Shown here piece by piece: positions 26,210 through 35,400 of a DNA stretch of 47,689 bases. This DNA comes from Candidatus Avimuribaculum pullicola (lineage in GTDB: Bacteria > Bacteroidota > Bacteroidia > Bacteroidales > Muribaculaceae), in contig DVKC01000023.1 of assembly GCA_018716295.1 (NCBI GenBank), positions 1 to 47,689 of the forward strand, read 5' to 3'. Position numbers and translations under genes: made by a program. Numbering within the stretch: the stretch's first letter is position 1; every line of letters starts with the position of its first letter. The notes beneath the pieces were generated by a model, which worked only from the letters and a program-made list of their open reading frames with translations, had not been told where the DNA came from and searched no databases.

Positions 26210-27478
26210 TTACTTGCTTTCGGGGATTACCTCGTTGATACATGCAATGGCATTGAGCGTGCGTGGATAACCAAGGTAGGGAAGCAACTGCGTGGCAGTG
26301 GCAAGCAATACATCTTTCCCGTTACCGAGGTTAACATTGCCAGTAATATGTGCCTTGACCTGAGGCTCACAGCCTCCGAGCGAAATCAATACCGAGAACG
26401 TAAGCAATTCTCGCATCTTCTTGTCAAACACAGGGCGTGTCTGATAATCGCCAAAGCAGTTGGCCGACAAGTATTGTTGTATATGTGCTTGGTCGGCTGG
26501 AGCATTTTTATAGCTGTCACGCATTCGTTCGCCGAAGATTTCCACTTGCAATTCAAGCCCTTTTTCATAACGGTCGGCTTGCGTCACAATCGAGTGCCGT
26601 GGAAGAGGCAACTCAATGCCACGGGCTGCAAAAATATCATTGGCAACAGCCAACAAATCCTCGACACGCGGCATTCCACAATAAGGCACTGCATGATACA
26701 GCACTTCTTTTACTTCGTCGGGAGTGATACCATTTGACAATGCCGCATTCACCACCTTGCGAAATTCTGTCACGGTGTTTTGAGCCACAAGCGAAGCCAA
26801 TGTCACAAGTATGCGTGTACGAATATCGAGTTTCCCATACTGCTGCACATCTCCAAAAGCAAAATTATTAAAAATCTGCCATAGTTCCGGGTCGGTTTTG
26901 GCCATCGAATCGCCAGCTCCTGCATACCAATCACCGATGTTGGCAGCAGCAACGTCGGTCAACCCATCTTGCACTGCAGTGGCAGCAACATATTCTTCGT
27001 CGGTGACAGGGTCGAGCCATGTGTTCTTGTTTGTATCGCCATTGCACTCTACTGCCAAATGCGAAAACCAACTATCGGGAGCTGCGCCATGCCAATGCAC
27101 CACATTAGGAGCAATTTCCACCACGTCGCCAGGCAACATCAACTGCGCAGGTTTCCCTTTTTCCTGGTAAAATCCTCGTCCGCCTACGGCTATAAGTATC
27201 TGCCCGCCTGTGTGACTGTGCCAATTGTTACGACAAGCCGGCTCAAATGTCACATTTGAAATGTGCGTCTTCAACTCATCATTGTTCACCACTGGAGCAA
27301 GGTAAGACTTGCCAACAAAATACTGCGAATAAGCATCATTAGGATTGCCTACGGGGAAAATACTGATTCCCTGCGGTACCGATTCATTCTTTTCCATAAC
27401 TTGTGCATTTAATACGTTTGCCCACAACATGGTCACAATAGCCACAATGCAAGCTGTAAAAATATTTTTCGTGTTCAT
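26210..27478 (-). CDS. Exported cupin-carboxymuconolactone decarboxylase fusion
   Basis: 422 residues from the ATG at 27478, chosen because it gives a clean Sec signal peptide (NVLNAQ cleavage region); the frame is open up to 27700, but that would add a non-conserved stretch lying over the neighbouring gene. Order: a cupin barrel (about 70-145) with metal-ligand motifs NNWHSHTGGQ and VVHWHG, then two carboxymuconolactone decarboxylase-like helical domains (about 190-285 with YHAVPYCGMPR, and about 315-415). The CxxC pair of peroxidase-type CMD proteins is absent. A periplasmic place is unusual for CMD proteins. The substrate is unknown. A terminator follows; the TAATTTTG box at 27502-27509 is the likely promoter. 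Confidence 0.85.
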   Translation of the reverse strand: MNTKNIFTACIVAIVTMLWANVLNAQVMEKNESVPQGISIFPVGNPNDAYSQYFVGKSYLAPVVNNDELKTHISNVTFEPACRNNWHSHTGGQILIAVGGRGFYQEKGKPAQLMLPGDVVEIAPNVVHWHGAAPDSWFSHLAVECNGDTNKNTWLDPVTDEEYVAATAVQDGLTDVAAANIGDWYAGAGDSMAKTDPELWQIFNNFAFGDVQQYGKLDIRTRILVTLASLVAQNTVTEFRKVVNAALSNGITPDEVKEVLYHAVPYCGMPRVEDLLAVANDIFAARGIELPLPRHSIVTQADRYEKGLELQVEIFGERMRDSYKNAPADQAHIQQYLSANCFGDYQTRPVFDKKMRELLTFSVLISLGGCEPQVKAHITGNVNLGNGKDVLLATATQLLPYLGYPRTLNAIACINEVIPESK

Positions 27479-27501
27479 ATTCCGATATTTTTTAGCTGCT
27501 A

Positions 27502-27509
27502 CAAAATTA
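27502..27509 (-). promoter_or_regulatory. -7 box of the cupin-CMD gene
   Basis: TAATTTTG on the minus strand matches TAnnTTTG and lies 23 bases before the ATG at 27478. No clear -33 box is visible. Confidence 0.45.
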
Positions 27510-27587
27510 TGCAGCAAAGCCTTGCCACACTGTGCATAAATTACGGGATATGTTACACAAATTACAGAAACCTTGCCGACAACGTGG

Positions 27588-28463
27588 TTACTTGCGCCTG
27601 CGCTTAAGCAATGCCTTGTTGCGGTTGCTGCGCCACAAGTCGGGGCGATCAGTGATGATACCGTCAACTGGCAAGTGTGGCGTATCTTCGGGCCCTGCAA
27701 GTGTCCATATTTTCACCTGCTTGCCATGAGAATGCAGAGCATCGACCATGCGTCGCGTCAACGAACGGTAATAGAAATTAAACGACGACACGTGTGTGTA
27801 CTTGGCATAATCAAATGTCGAGAAACCTCCATCAAAAATCTTAGGCAACCCTTTGACTCCGAAAAATACCAACTTTTCAAGCCTCAACGTGCCATCAAGC
27901 CTATGAAGTTCATCCAACGACTCGTCACTGAACGACTGCACTGCCACACTGTCACTTATTCCAGCATCATGGATTATTTCCACCACTTTGCGTTCTATGT
28001 CGTAACGTCCATGCTCATGCTTTATCTCAATGAGCAATTTACACTTGCCAGCTACTGCATTGACCACTTCGGCAAGCGTGGGGATATGTTCACTCGTGGG
28101 ATTGCCAGCATTGTCAACCACCCTGAACGACTGCACTTGTTCAAGCGTGAGGTCGATTATGCGTCCCATTCCGTTTGTCGTTCGGTCTATGCTGTCATCA
28201 TGGCACACCACCACTTCACCATCACTGGTCATGTGCACGTCCACCTCTACGACATCGGCACCAGCCTCGATGCCACGTTCGATACACGACAATGTATTCT
28301 CCTCGCCAAGTCCGGCACCTCCGCGATGGGCGATTATAGAAAGCATATCCATCTCGTGGAACGTATAGCCTCGACGGTAAAACAAGTTTGGAATCACATT
28401 ATAAGCGACATAGCCGGCTATTATAGAACCGACACCAAACAATATGTTTAATTTCTTATTCAT
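27588..28463 (-). CDS. Membrane-anchored glycerophosphodiester phosphodiesterase (copy 2)
   Basis: 291 residues with an N-terminal membrane helix (about 5-26) and a GDPD barrel. Catalytic-site residues: HRGGAG (His46-Arg47), ENT, EVD (73-75) and His88 in VVCHD. The end carries a basic tail (NRNKALLKRRRK) that copy 1 lacks. It shares long blocks with copy 1 (SSFNFYY, then W-T-L-x-G-P-x-x-T-P and DRPDL), so they are paralogues. It has its own promoter and a palindrome where the -33 box would be, so it looks regulated on its own. It would release glycerol-3-phosphate from glycerophosphodiesters in the periplasm, useful for phosphate or lipid scavenging. Confidence 0.93.
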   Translation of the reverse strand: MNKKLNILFGVGSIIAGYVAYNVIPNLFYRRGYTFHEMDMLSIIAHRGGAGLGEENTLSCIERGIEAGADVVEVDVHMTSDGEVVVCHDDSIDRTTNGMGRIIDLTLEQVQSFRVVDNAGNPTSEHIPTLAEVVNAVAGKCKLLIEIKHEHGRYDIERKVVEIIHDAGISDSVAVQSFSDESLDELHRLDGTLRLEKLVFFGVKGLPKIFDGGFSTFDYAKYTHVSSFNFYYRSLTRRMVDALHSHGKQVKIWTLAGPEDTPHLPVDGIITDRPDLWRSNRNKALLKRRRK

Positions 28464-28487
28464 AAGCCAAACTTTCTATTAAGGTTG

Positions 28488-28495
28488 CAAATATA
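28488..28495 (-). promoter_or_regulatory. -7 box of phosphodiesterase copy 2
   Basis: TATATTTG on the minus strand, a full TAnnTTTG match 25 bases before the ATG. The -33 position falls inside the palindrome at 28513-28530. Confidence 0.55.
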
Positions 28496-28512
28496 AACAA
28501 ACGAAAAATAAA

Positions 28513-28530
28513 TGCGGAAAAATTTCCGCA
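28513..28530. promoter_or_regulatory. 18-base palindrome TGCGGAAA-AA-TTTCCGCA, possible operator
   Basis: Two perfect 8-base arms with a 2-base centre. It covers the expected -33 region of the phosphodiesterase promoter, where a bound dimeric regulator would block or recruit polymerase. The binding protein is unknown. Confidence 0.5.
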
Positions 28531-28647
28531 ATAAAATGTTAACAAGGCTATAATTGATCTCATCATATCACCACGCGTCACAACAGCGACCGTAAAATAG
28601 GTAACACAAGCCGTAATTCATCTACAACACCGCAATCAATTGGGCAT

Positions 28648-28655
28648 TAATTTTG
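28648..28655 (+). promoter_or_regulatory. -7 box of the DUF3737-malY unit
   Basis: TAATTTTG, a full TAnnTTTG match 34 bases before the ATG at 28689. No convincing -33 box. Confidence 0.5.
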
Positions 28656-28688
28656 CAGCATAAACAGACAACGAAACAACAATCAATT

Positions 28689-29540
28689 ATGACAGGAGAA
28701 TTGAAAAATAGCGAGTTTGGCGGTGAACGTCCGCTTTTCGCATCACACGATTTGCGCATCGACAACGTAACTATACATGCTGGCGAATCGGCTTTAAAAG
28801 AATGCAGCAACATCGAAGCGGTCAACTGCCGCTTTGAAGGCAAATACCCATTTTGGCACGTTGATGGCTTCACAGTAAGAAACTGCGTGTTCACCCAAGG
28901 CGCACGTGCCGCACTATGGTATTCACGCAACCTGGTGATGACCGACACTCTGGTCGAAGCACCCAAAATGTTCCGTGAGATGGACGGGGTGAAACTTGCC
29001 AACGTGCAAATCCCTGATGCACAAGAAACGCTATGGCACTGCCGCAACATCGACATGGAAAATGTGGAAGTCCACAACGCCGATTACCTACTGATGCACA
29101 GCGAAAACATCAACATCGCCAACTACCGCCAGCAAGGCAATTACTCATTCCAGTACTGCCGCAACGTGGTAATTCGCAACGCTCACATCGACTCAAAAGA
29201 TGCCTTTTGGAACACCGAAAACGTCACAGTGTATGATTCGGAAATCACTGGTGAATACCTTGGCTGGCACTCCCATAACTTGCGGCTCGTCAACTGCAAG
29301 ATTTCAGGTACTCAACCACTATGCTACGCCCACGATTTGGTGCTGGAAAATTGCACATTGGCCGATGATTGCGACCTGGCTTTTGAGTATAGCAGCGTAA
29401 AAGCCACAATCAACGGCACAGTGCATAGCGTGAAAAACCCGCTGACAGGCTGCATTACAGCCGATGGATATGGTCAAGTCATCATAGACGAGAACATCAA
29501 GGCTCCTGCCGACTGCCAAATTATCACTCGTGAAAAGTAA
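28689..29540 (+). CDS. DUF3737-family protein
   Basis: 283 residues from the ATG at 28689 (an in-frame start at 28653 lies inside the likely promoter). The whole protein is a run of short repeats of the type N-x-x-C/F-x-G-x-Y-P-F-W, W-x-S-R-N-L and N-V-x-I-x-N, which folds as a right-handed beta-helix in the DUF3737 family. No signal peptide, so it is cytosolic. Its function is not known. It is followed 6 bases later by a C-S lyase gene and clearly shares its transcript; the same pairing occurs in other bacteria, which suggests a linked role in sulphur amino-acid use. Confidence 0.9.
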   Translation: MTGELKNSEFGGERPLFASHDLRIDNVTIHAGESALKECSNIEAVNCRFEGKYPFWHVDGFTVRNCVFTQGARAALWYSRNLVMTDTLVEAPKMFREMDGVKLANVQIPDAQETLWHCRNIDMENVEVHNADYLLMHSENINIANYRQQGNYSFQYCRNVVIRNAHIDSKDAFWNTENVTVYDSEITGEYLGWHSHNLRLVNCKISGTQPLCYAHDLVLENCTLADDCDLAFEYSSVKATINGTVHSVKNPLTGCITADGYGQVIIDENIKAPADCQIITREK

Positions 29541-29546
29541 CACCCC

Positions 29547-30716
29547 ATGGCTATTAACAACTTTGACGAAATAATCGAGCGGCACGGGACTAATTCCTAC
29601 AAATGGGACAGCACTCCCAACGCCGATGTGCTACCACTATGGGTCGCCGACATGGACTTCCGCACCGCACCACCCATCATCGAAGCCTTGGAGCAGCGTG
29701 TAGCCCACGGCATTTTCGGTTATACCCGCGTGCCCGACGAATATTACAATGCAGTCACCCACTGGTTTGCCCGCCGTCATGACTGGGAATTTCCACAAGA
29801 GTGGATACAATATACATCAGGTGTGGTTCCTGCCATCTCGGTTATAATCAAGGCAATAACCACGCCAGGCGACCGCGTGATGGTGCAGACACCCGTTTAT
29901 AATTGCTTTTTCTCTTCAATTCGCAACAATGGCTGCGAATTGGTGAGCAACCCGCTGTTAAGAACAGGCAACACCTACCACATAGACTTCGACGACATGG
30001 AAAGCAAGATTGCCGACAAGCACGTCAAAGTGCTGCTGTTGTGCAACCCGCACAACCCTGCCGGCCGTGTATGGAGTCGCAACGAACTACTGCAAATCGA
30101 CAAAATATGCTCCCGCCACGGTGTGACAGTGATCAGCGACGAGATACACTGCGAACTGGTATATGCCCCACACAAATACACGCCTTTCGCATCACTAGGT
30201 TGTGCCTCAAGGTGGGTAACTTGTGTGTCACCCAGCAAGGCATTCAACATGGCTGGGCTACAAATAGCAAGCATCATCACCGACGACAAAGATTTGCGCC
30301 AACGCATTGACCGAGCCATAAACATAAACGAAGTGTGCGATGTGAACCCATTCGGGGTAATTGCTACCATTGCAGCATACAATCATGGTGAAAGCTGGCT
30401 CAACGAACTACTTGAATACTTGCACGCCAACTATGAGTTCATGCACGAATTTTGCAGCAAGCACCTACCACAATTCCCCATAATGGAACTTGAAGGAACC
30501 TACTTGGTGTGGATGGATTGCTCGGCAATGCACACCACCTCCGAACAGCTCGAAGAGGCACTCATCGACAAAGCCCACCTGTGGCTCAATGCCGGCAATA
30601 TGTATGGTGCCGAGGGCGAAGGCTACATGCGCTGGAACATAGCCTGCCCCCGTCAAGTCCTTGCCGAAGCCCTCAACCGCTTCAAATCTTTTGTCACCAA
30701 TTATTCCAGACTTTGA
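29547..30716 (+). CDS. MalY/PatB-type pyridoxal-phosphate C-S lyase
   Basis: A 389-residue fold-type I aminotransferase-like enzyme. The N-terminal LPLWVADMDF (29-38) is the MalY/PatB signature; NPHNPAGR (168-175), DEIHCEL (199-205) and the cofactor lysine Lys231 in SPSKAFNMAGLQ follow. These enzymes split C-S bonds in cystathionine or cysteine conjugates to give a thiol or sulphide, ammonia and a keto acid. Some also act as regulators. It is coupled to the DUF3737 gene. The last 16 bases overlap, in the opposite direction, the end of the GH3 fusion gene. Confidence 0.92.
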   Translation: MAINNFDEIIERHGTNSYKWDSTPNADVLPLWVADMDFRTAPPIIEALEQRVAHGIFGYTRVPDEYYNAVTHWFARRHDWEFPQEWIQYTSGVVPAISVIIKAITTPGDRVMVQTPVYNCFFSSIRNNGCELVSNPLLRTGNTYHIDFDDMESKIADKHVKVLLLCNPHNPAGRVWSRNELLQIDKICSRHGVTVISDEIHCELVYAPHKYTPFASLGCASRWVTCVSPSKAFNMAGLQIASIITDDKDLRQRIDRAININEVCDVNPFGVIATIAAYNHGESWLNELLEYLHANYEFMHEFCSKHLPQFPIMELEGTYLVWMDCSAMHTTSEQLEEALIDKAHLWLNAGNMYGAEGEGYMRWNIACPRQVLAEALNRFKSFVTNYSRL

Positions 30717-33673
30717 TAGACGATAGAAAACAATTGAGGTCGGATAAGAAGTTCATTAAACGGCTGGTTGTCGCGCGTAGGGTTTACACGGTTGCACAAG
30801 AATATAAAAACCATGTCGTTGTCAGGGTCAACCCAATAAACCGTGCCTGTAAAGCCAGTGTGGCCGAATGTTGCAGCAGTGGCCTCGGCACAAGTCGATG
30901 AGTTTTCCTGGTCTTCCTTGTCGGGCTTGTCAAATCCAAGTCCACGGTGCGAATTTGGACTTTTATCCTTGCAAAACAAGTCAACAGTCGATGCTTTCAA
31001 ATAACGACGCCCGCCATATTCGCCCCTGTTAAGCCACATTTGGAAAAGTTTGGCAAGGTCATTAGCGTTGGAAAACAATCCTGCGTTGCCCTGCACACCA
31101 CCAGAATAGGCCGCAGTTTCATCATGCACATACCCGTGCACCAACTGATGGCGCAGCATGGGGTCATATTCGGTGGGAGCAATGTCATTCTTCCCAAATT
31201 GCGACAACGGACGATACAGCGTGTGCCACGCTCCGAGCGGGGCAAAAACGTTCTGCCTAACATATTCATCGTGATGGCGACCAGTAACATTCTCCTCGAT
31301 ATTCATCAACAAACAGAAGTTAAGGCAACTGTATCGATAATCACGATTTTTACACAATGGAATGTTGTAGATACGCCGCATGATAGTGTCATAAGTAATC
31401 TTGCCACCATATATACCATCGGCAATCGCCACATCGCATTGTGAGCTTTTCTCGGGTGAAATTATGTCGTTGCGCACACGTGCCGAACTGTTGCCATACA
31501 AATGCCTACCGACACGCACCGAGTATTTTCCCGACCGACGGCGGCTGAACAAACGCCCTGTATATGAATTGGTGTCGATCATCACATCATACATGTTTAA
31601 CGACGGCGGCATACCCGACTCATGGTATAGCAGCTGTCGCAACGTTATATCTTTCTTGTCGCCACCCTTGAGTTGTGGTATGTATTTCGAGGCAACAGCA
31701 TCAATATCAATCAAACTGTCGTCATAGGCTTTCATTATACCCGAAATTGTGCCAGTAGCCTTTGATACCGAAGCCAAGTCATACAGCGTGTTGACCGTTA
31801 CAGGTCGCCCCGATTTGAAATCGAGGTCGCCGTAAGCCTTGTTACACACCACCATGCCATGGCGGGCAACGAGCACCTGACAGCCTGGGAATGCTTTCAT
31901 ATCCAGACCTTCGGCCACAAGCGAATCGATGCGTGAAATCATTGTCGAGTTGAATCCCACCTCCTCGGGCGCGCCATAACCAAGCCTGGTCTTAGAAGTC
32001 GCCATACCAGTTCCACACTTTGCCACACCGGCTACAGTCACAGGCAATTGCCCCGATGCCGCATTACCGCCAAAAATAGTCTGTGCGGCGTAATCTTGCG
32101 CCATGTTGCAATCATCGTAGGCAAGCACCACGGCAGCCGAACGATTCAATGCCGAAGCAAACCGTGCCGTGCGATAAGCCGATGTAAACATCGCGCACAC
32201 CAATTTTCCTTTTAACCCTTTGGCTATCTGGTCAAGGACTGAGGCATACTTGCGGTCGTCGTCATGTACGGCAGCAAGCACGACATCATATTCATTAAGA
32301 TCAGAAAGCAATTTGTCAATCGACATGCCATCATAGTAGTCAAACTTGGCTGTATGGGCATACATTCGGCAACGGTTCTGGAACATCGATGTCAAACCAC
32401 CTTTGCCACCTACTGTCAACACAGCCACACGTCCTTCACTAACGTCGGCTAATGGCAATACATCTCCATCATTTTTTACTACGGTTATTGCAGCTGCCCA
32501 CATCTTGTGCAGCAATGCCTCGGCACTACCAGCATTAATCTCCTCAACAAGGTTGGTTATATCCACAGGTTCTACATTGGATAACCCAAGTGCAAACTTG
32601 AACCGCAATATCTTGCGGCATCGTTCGTCAATCAATTTTTCAGACAACCTACCAGTTGAAACAGCACTTTTCAGCGATGCAATTTCTCCTGCGATATTAG
32701 CAGGGCCAAGCAACACGTCGTTGCCGGCAAGCAACGACTTGACACACACTTCCCCTTGTGCCGCAGCTCCCTTCATGGCAAGACCGTCGGTAAAAATCAG
32801 TCCTTTAAAACCCATTTCGTCCTGTAGCAAATCGGTGACTACGCGCTTGGAAAACGACGATGGCACTTGCTCATCGAAAAGCGCGGGGACATATAGATGA
32901 GCCGTAAGCATTCCCGAAAGACCAGCATCGATATATTGCGTGAACGGAACAAATTCACACACCTTGAGTTCCGAAATGTTCTTACCAATGGTAGGTAGTG
33001 TCTTATGCGAGTCTTGCGAAGCATTGCCATGTCCTGGGAAATGCTTTGCCACCGACAACACTCCACCATCTTCAAGTCCGCGAGCGTATGTGATGCCATG
33101 GCGGGCAACTACATCGGCATTCTCGCCAAACGAGCGTGTGCCTATCACTGGATTGGCTGGATTATCATTCACATCAAGAACTGGAGCGAAATTGACGCAT
33201 ATTCCAGTCCTGCGGCACTGCCGGGCAACCTCGCGTCCATATTCATAGAGCAGCTTGTCATCGGCAATGGCACCAAGCACCATGTTGCGTGGATATTCAA
33301 TAGCATCGTTGAAACGCATCGACAATCCCCACTCACCGTCAATAGTAATCATGAGCGGCACTGTGGCAAGCGACTGTGCGTAGTTGGTGAGCTGTGCCTG
33401 CTCCATCAACGTGCCTCGATTATATATCAATCCGCCTATGTGATACTTTTCAACAAGCCGTTTTATCCAAGCCTTATTGTTGGCATCGGTCGATGGCGAC
33501 ACTTGTGCCACCACCAACTGCCCTATCTTTTCGTCGAGCGACATCGATTGCGCCACCGAGTCGGCCCATGCATTCATTCGCTCTACGTCCACGCCTTTAA
33601 AAATGGCAGGAACCCTCGCTTGCGTCTGCACAAAGGCAAGCACTGCAAGTAAAACAAATATTACTTTTTTCAT
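30701..33673 (-). CDS. Glycoside hydrolase family 3 / serine hydrolase fusion
   Basis: About 990 residues from the ATG at 33673; 33682 is an equal alternative start, and a TTG at 33712 overlaps the upstream gene and is less likely. A Sec signal peptide is followed by a GH3 TIM barrel of the beta-N-acetylglucosaminidase kind: KHFPGHG (the His/Asp dyad region) and FTDGLAMKG with the nucleophile Asp, then the GH3 C-terminal alpha/beta domain. The C-terminal third is a class C beta-lactamase-like serine hydrolase with SVSK (S-x-x-K) and YSC in place of the usual Y-x-N. Together they suggest removal of sugar and of an acyl or peptide group from the same wall or glycan fragment. It lies 26-35 bases after the 5'-nucleotidase gene, so both may be one transcript. 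Confidence 0.92.
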   Translation of the reverse strand: MKKVIFVLLAVLAFVQTQARVPAIFKGVDVERMNAWADSVAQSMSLDEKIGQLVVAQVSPSTDANNKAWIKRLVEKYHIGGLIYNRGTLMEQAQLTNYAQSLATVPLMITIDGEWGLSMRFNDAIEYPRNMVLGAIADDKLLYEYGREVARQCRRTGICVNFAPVLDVNDNPANPVIGTRSFGENADVVARHGITYARGLEDGGVLSVAKHFPGHGNASQDSHKTLPTIGKNISELKVCEFVPFTQYIDAGLSGMLTAHLYVPALFDEQVPSSFSKRVVTDLLQDEMGFKGLIFTDGLAMKGAAAQGEVCVKSLLAGNDVLLGPANIAGEIASLKSAVSTGRLSEKLIDERCRKILRFKFALGLSNVEPVDITNLVEEINAGSAEALLHKMWAAAITVVKNDGDVLPLADVSEGRVAVLTVGGKGGLTSMFQNRCRMYAHTAKFDYYDGMSIDKLLSDLNEYDVVLAAVHDDDRKYASVLDQIAKGLKGKLVCAMFTSAYRTARFASALNRSAAVVLAYDDCNMAQDYAAQTIFGGNAASGQLPVTVAGVAKCGTGMATSKTRLGYGAPEEVGFNSTMISRIDSLVAEGLDMKAFPGCQVLVARHGMVVCNKAYGDLDFKSGRPVTVNTLYDLASVSKATGTISGIMKAYDDSLIDIDAVASKYIPQLKGGDKKDITLRQLLYHESGMPPSLNMYDVMIDTNSYTGRLFSRRRSGKYSVRVGRHLYGNSSARVRNDIISPEKSSQCDVAIADGIYGGKITYDTIMRRIYNIPLCKNRDYRYSCLNFCLLMNIEENVTGRHHDEYVRQNVFAPLGAWHTLYRPLSQFGKNDIAPTEYDPMLRHQLVHGYVHDETAAYSGGVQGNAGLFSNANDLAKLFQMWLNRGEYGGRRYLKASTVDLFCKDKSPNSHRGLGFDKPDKEDQENSSTCAEATAATFGHTGFTGTVYWVDPDNDMVFIFLCNRVNPTRDNQPFNELLIRPQLFSIVYQSLE

Positions 33674-33708
33674 ATTCCCCATAGTATATAGCAAGGCTAT
33701 TTTTGTTG

Positions 33709-35235
33709 TCAATTAATACACTGCATTCGTGGACGGCTGCTGGGTTGTATCACGACATCGTTGATACCCAATTTTTTCACATAATCAAATACGCGGTCGC
33801 CAAACTTCATATCATCTACATATATGAAATCCTTGCTTTCAAGCGAGTTGAGGTGGTCGCCACCATGTGCCAAGTAGTCAAGAGTGGCTACGCGATACAT
33901 CTTTGCACGGTTTACCACAATTCCCCGCACGGTTGCAACCTCTATTGAACCATCCTTCTTGTAAAGCACCTTCACACTGTTGCTCACGGCATCGCCGCCA
34001 CGAGATGCCATCACCTCAAAGGCTTTGAGCAAGTTTTCACCACTCACATCGATTACCACCAACTTGTTGTTAAATGGGAACATCGACCGTATAAGCCCTT
34101 CCGATACATTTCCAGTAGGCATCGGCTGGCGTATGCCGCCCTTGTTCATTATTGCAAGGTCAACGTTAAGTCCGCTTTGGCTCGTGACCATTTCATAAGC
34201 AATGTCGGCAACCCAGTTCTGCATTTCCGTGCTGCTGCTTTCACAATACTGCGCCGACTGAGCTATGGTGTTGTTGAGCAACCTATGTACAGGCTCTTGG
34301 TATGGAGCAAGAAATGCCTCAAGTGCCGGATAATTGGCCTTGGCATCCCAATGCTTATCGACAGGAATAAGGTTATAATCCACAGTAAGGCTGTCAAGGT
34401 CAATTTTAATGCAGCCCACATGCTTACCGCCAAAACCAGTCTGCGTTACCGCCACATTCCGACCTGTTGCATTAGGCACGAGCCAAGGCACACTCGACGG
34501 GTTGGCCGGGTCAATCAACGTGTGGGAATGCCCACCTATCACCAAGTCTATATCGCGGCTCGACTTGACAATCTGCACATCGCCTGGCGAATCGGGATTG
34601 TTACTATCATATCCCACATGCGACACCATTATCACAAAATCGACCTTTTCATTCTGTTTCAAGTACCGTGCCGTTTCATTGGCTACTTGCTGCGAATTAT
34701 TATATACCAACCCTTTACAATTAGCCATGTCAATCATGCCCACAGGGTCAAGGTTTATGCCCATTATTCCGAAACGTTTCCCGCCATATTCCTTTATGAC
34801 ATACGGCAAATAACAACCTTCAAGCTTGGTCGATGCCAAACCATAATTGGCCGACAAACGAGCCACTTTCAAGCTACGTTGGCGATAGGCAAGCGAATCA
34901 ATTCCATTGTCAAACTCATGGTTTCCAAGCACCGAGATGTCATAACCAAGACTATCAAGCATAGGATATTCAACGGCTCCGCCATAGAGTGAAAAATACA
35001 ACGTACCTTGTACCACATCCCCTGCATCGACAAGAAGCACGTTCTCCTCGGCTCCACGTATGCTATCAATTATCGCCTTTCGACGCAACACGCCGCCCTT
35101 GCCGTCAAAGTCTGGGTCAATATGGCTGTGAGTATCATTAGTGGTGAGTATCACCAAGTCTTCGGCCTCCACGCTGCCGGCATACGCTGCCAACAACAGC
35201 CCGAACGCCACCAAATACTTATTTATTTTTTTCAT
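33709..35235 (-). CDS. Secreted 5'-nucleotidase (metallophosphatase)
   Basis: A 508-residue UshA-like enzyme. After a Sec signal peptide the metallophosphatase domain shows TNDTHSHIDP, DAGDVVQG, GNHEFDNG and GHSHTLID, which bind two metals. The C-terminal 5'-nucleotidase domain (about 310-490) follows with NKGGIRQ, FPFNNKLV and YLAHGGDH. In many Bacteroides relatives these two parts are encoded by adjacent genes; here they are one protein. It removes phosphate from nucleotides in the periplasm to salvage nucleosides and phosphate. It is upstream of the GH3 fusion. A TAATTTCG box at 35263-35270 may be its promoter but misses one consensus base. Confidence 0.93.
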   Translation of the reverse strand: MKKINKYLVAFGLLLAAYAGSVEAEDLVILTTNDTHSHIDPDFDGKGGVLRRKAIIDSIRGAEENVLLVDAGDVVQGTLYFSLYGGAVEYPMLDSLGYDISVLGNHEFDNGIDSLAYRQRSLKVARLSANYGLASTKLEGCYLPYVIKEYGGKRFGIMGINLDPVGMIDMANCKGLVYNNSQQVANETARYLKQNEKVDFVIMVSHVGYDSNNPDSPGDVQIVKSSRDIDLVIGGHSHTLIDPANPSSVPWLVPNATGRNVAVTQTGFGGKHVGCIKIDLDSLTVDYNLIPVDKHWDAKANYPALEAFLAPYQEPVHRLLNNTIAQSAQYCESSSTEMQNWVADIAYEMVTSQSGLNVDLAIMNKGGIRQPMPTGNVSEGLIRSMFPFNNKLVVIDVSGENLLKAFEVMASRGGDAVSNSVKVLYKKDGSIEVATVRGIVVNRAKMYRVATLDYLAHGGDHLNSLESKDFIYVDDMKFGDRVFDYVKKLGINDVVIQPSSRPRMQCIN

Positions 35236-35400
35236 ACTTACCGCTTAAAGCTATTTGCGCCACGAAATTAAGCATTTTTGCTCTATTATAGCCCATCACA
35301 TCCATTTTATTTTTCGCCCTATCTTGAAAGTCTTGTTACCAATATAACTATAAATGTCGCTCATCTTCAATGGGCATCAATAAATTACGAAACAATAATA

